The notes under the pieces: model-generated | The model's database searches: none | What the model was told of the DNA's origin: nothing | Seen by the model: the letters and a program-made list of their open reading frames with translations, nothing else | Shown: piece after piece, positions 63,007 to 64,000 of the stretch | Position numbering within the stretch: position 1 is the stretch's first letter | Layout: the number at the start of each line of letters is the position of its first letter | NCBI RefSeq assembly: GCF_003259375.1 | Contig: NZ_QLLN01000005.1 | Coordinates: 310,001-374,000 of the forward strand | DNA from: Arenibacter echinorum | GTDB lineage: Bacteria > Bacteroidota > Bacteroidia > Flavobacteriales > Flavobacteriaceae | Length of the DNA: 64,000 nt | Direction: 5' to 3' | Made by a program: the position numbers and the translations under genes

Positions 63007-64000
63007 CTAGGTCTTAGCCCTAAAGGTCTTAATATAGTTCCCAGGAGTTTTTCCAAATTGCTTTTTAAAGCAAGTTCTGAAATATTTTGGATCTGAAAAA
63101 CCCACCATAAAAACTACTTCCGTTATCGAATATTCGCCTGATTTCATAAGATTTGAAGCGCGTTTTATTCTTATGGTTCTAATGAATTCAGAAGTCGATT
63201 GCCCGGTAATCGACTTGATTTTTTTGAAAAGCGCCGAACGGCTCATACCCATTTCTAATGAGAACTTTTCTACCGAATAGTCTGGATTGTCTATATTTTG
63301 CTTTATAATTTTAAGGGACTTCTTTAAAAACTCTTTATCCAGCTTACTGGATAGTTCCTTCCAAGAGGAAGAGGTGGATTTGGTCCTAAACTTTTCAACC
63401 CACTGTTGTTTTGTTTGCAAAATATTATTGACTCTAAGTCTTAAAACTTCTATACTAAAAGGCTTTAACACGAATTCGTCAGCACCTGTTTCCAGTCCTT
63501 CTTTTTCATTTTCCAAACCTGCTTTTGCCGTAAGAATAATCACTGGAATATGGCTTGTGTTCAAATCGTTCTTAATTAATTTGCACATTTCTATACCATT
63601 CATTATGGGCATCATTAAATCCGAGATAATAATATCCGGCCCCATTTCTAAGGCGATTTTCAATCCTTCTTCCCCGTTAGGAGCGCTCAAAACTTTATAA
63701 TAATTTTGGAAATAATTCGATAGATATTCTCGAAGATCTAAATTGTCCTCTACTATTAAAATTGTTGCGGTTTCTTTCGTATGCTCAACCCTGTCCATAG
63801 TATCTGGACGAGGTATAATCGTACTTTTAAAATCTTTAATTTCATTTTTAATGAATTTAAAATTGTATTGTTTAGGCTGACTTTCCAATATTGAATCTAC
63901 CTCATATACGGTTTTCGAAATAGGAATCGAAATACCACAAGTAGTCCCCTTTTCTAATGCACTACTAATACTTATACTGCCTTTATGAATCTCCGTCAAG
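63007..64000 (-). CDS. Hybrid two-component system regulator (HTCS), C-terminal part, cut by window edge
   Basis: Single-protein sensor and regulator that switches on polysaccharide loci when it binds an oligosaccharide in the periplasm. The visible 330 residues begin inside the histidine kinase ATPase domain (G-T-T-C-G-I-S-I-P-I), then a receiver domain (~78-195) with V-E-D-N and phospho-acceptor Asp127 in I-S-D-L-M-M-P and V-L-K-P-F, then an AraC-type HTH (~225-328) ending G-K-T-P-G-N-Y. The frame stays open to base 64000, so the sensor and histidine kinase parts lie to the right. It precedes the glucuronidase-like operon on the same strand, and a 3' copy of it lies before the lactonase operon. 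Confidence 0.95.
   Translation of the reverse strand, partial: LTEIHKGSISISSALEKGTTCGISIPISKTVYEVDSILESQPKQYNFKFIKNEIKDFKSTIIPRPDTMDRVEHTKETATILIVEDNLDLREYLSNYFQNYYKVLSAPNGEEGLKIALEMGPDIIISDLMMPIMNGIEMCKLIKNDLNTSHIPVIILTAKAGLENEKEGLETGADEFVLKPFSIEVLRLRVNNILQTKQQWVEKFRTKSTSSSWKELSSKLDKEFLKKSLKIIKQNIDNPDYSVEKFSLEMGMSRSALFKKIKSITGQSTSEFIRTIRIKRASNLMKSGEYSITEVVFMVGFSDPKYFRTCFKKQFGKTPGNYIKTFRAKT

Noticed and set aside
1-64000. CRISPR arrays, insertion sequences, rRNA genes
   Set aside because: No regularly spaced repeats, no transposase motif and no rRNA sequence were seen on either strand; the only mobile-element gene is the integrase.

Overview
The window looks like a piece of chromosome from a marine Bacteroidota, most likely a Flavobacteriaceae (relatives of Maribacter, Zobellia or Arenibacter). 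The signs are AT-rich DNA, two SusC/SusD pairs with SusC-type plug regions, a hybrid two-component system (HTCS) with an AraC output domain, an ECF sigma factor, a FecR-like anti-sigma domain, and eight lipoprotein or secreted sulfatases. Genus cannot be fixed from the sequence alone.

Layout. (1) 1-3.9 kb: a sulfatase cut by the left edge, an unknown cytoplasmic protein, a secreted phosphodiesterase/alkaline-phosphatase-type hydrolase and a tiny membrane protein. (2) 4.2-15.6 kb: a tight plus-strand sugar-catabolic operon (Gfo/Idh/MocA oxidoreductase, SDR, ROK kinase, SIS protein, FAD oxidoreductase, phosphotriesterase-type lactonase), then a GntR/UTRA repressor on the minus strand, then a PVC-type heme dehydrogenase and a Tat-exported TIM-barrel isomerase/epimerase. 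Three related palindromes (4189, 11460, 11785) sit in front of the operon, the repressor and the heme gene, so these probably form one GntR regulon. (3) 15.75-17.3 kb: a tRNA-Arg(UCU) 3' fragment that keeps its terminator, next to a tyrosine recombinase. This is the left end of an integrative element whose body would run rightwards past the window edge. (4) 17.6-34.7 kb: minus-strand polysaccharide utilization locus A, with a free-standing FecR N-terminal domain, SusC, SusD and three sulfatases, then a plus-strand orphan ECF sigma factor, then three more sulfatases (one frameshifted) and a small protein. (5) 36.1-41.2 kb: a plus-strand pair, a cytochrome-c/beta-propeller fusion and a sulfatase. 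(6) 41.9-53.8 kb: minus-strand locus B, with an oxidative sugar-acid module (lactonase, SDR, IlvD/Edd dehydratase), an MFS sugar porter and SusC/SusD ending at a strong terminator, then a GntP permease. (7) 54.2-64 kb: a truncated HTCS copy, a SnoaL-like lipoprotein, an acetolactate-decarboxylase-like lipoprotein, two alpha-glucuronidase-like proteins on either side of a secreted TIM-barrel isomerase, and the 3' end of an intact HTCS gene.

How it may work together. The right-hand 48 kb reads as a system for a sulfated, probably uronic-acid- or deoxysugar-containing algal glycan. SusC/SusD would import oligosaccharides, sulfatases would strip sulfate, the glucuronidase-like enzymes would cut, and the lactonase/SDR/dehydratase set would oxidise the released sugar without phosphorylation. 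No polysaccharide lyase, no recognisable endo-acting glycoside hydrolase and no sulfatase-maturating enzyme is visible, so these must lie outside the window or be hidden in unrecognised families. The substrate is inferred, not shown.
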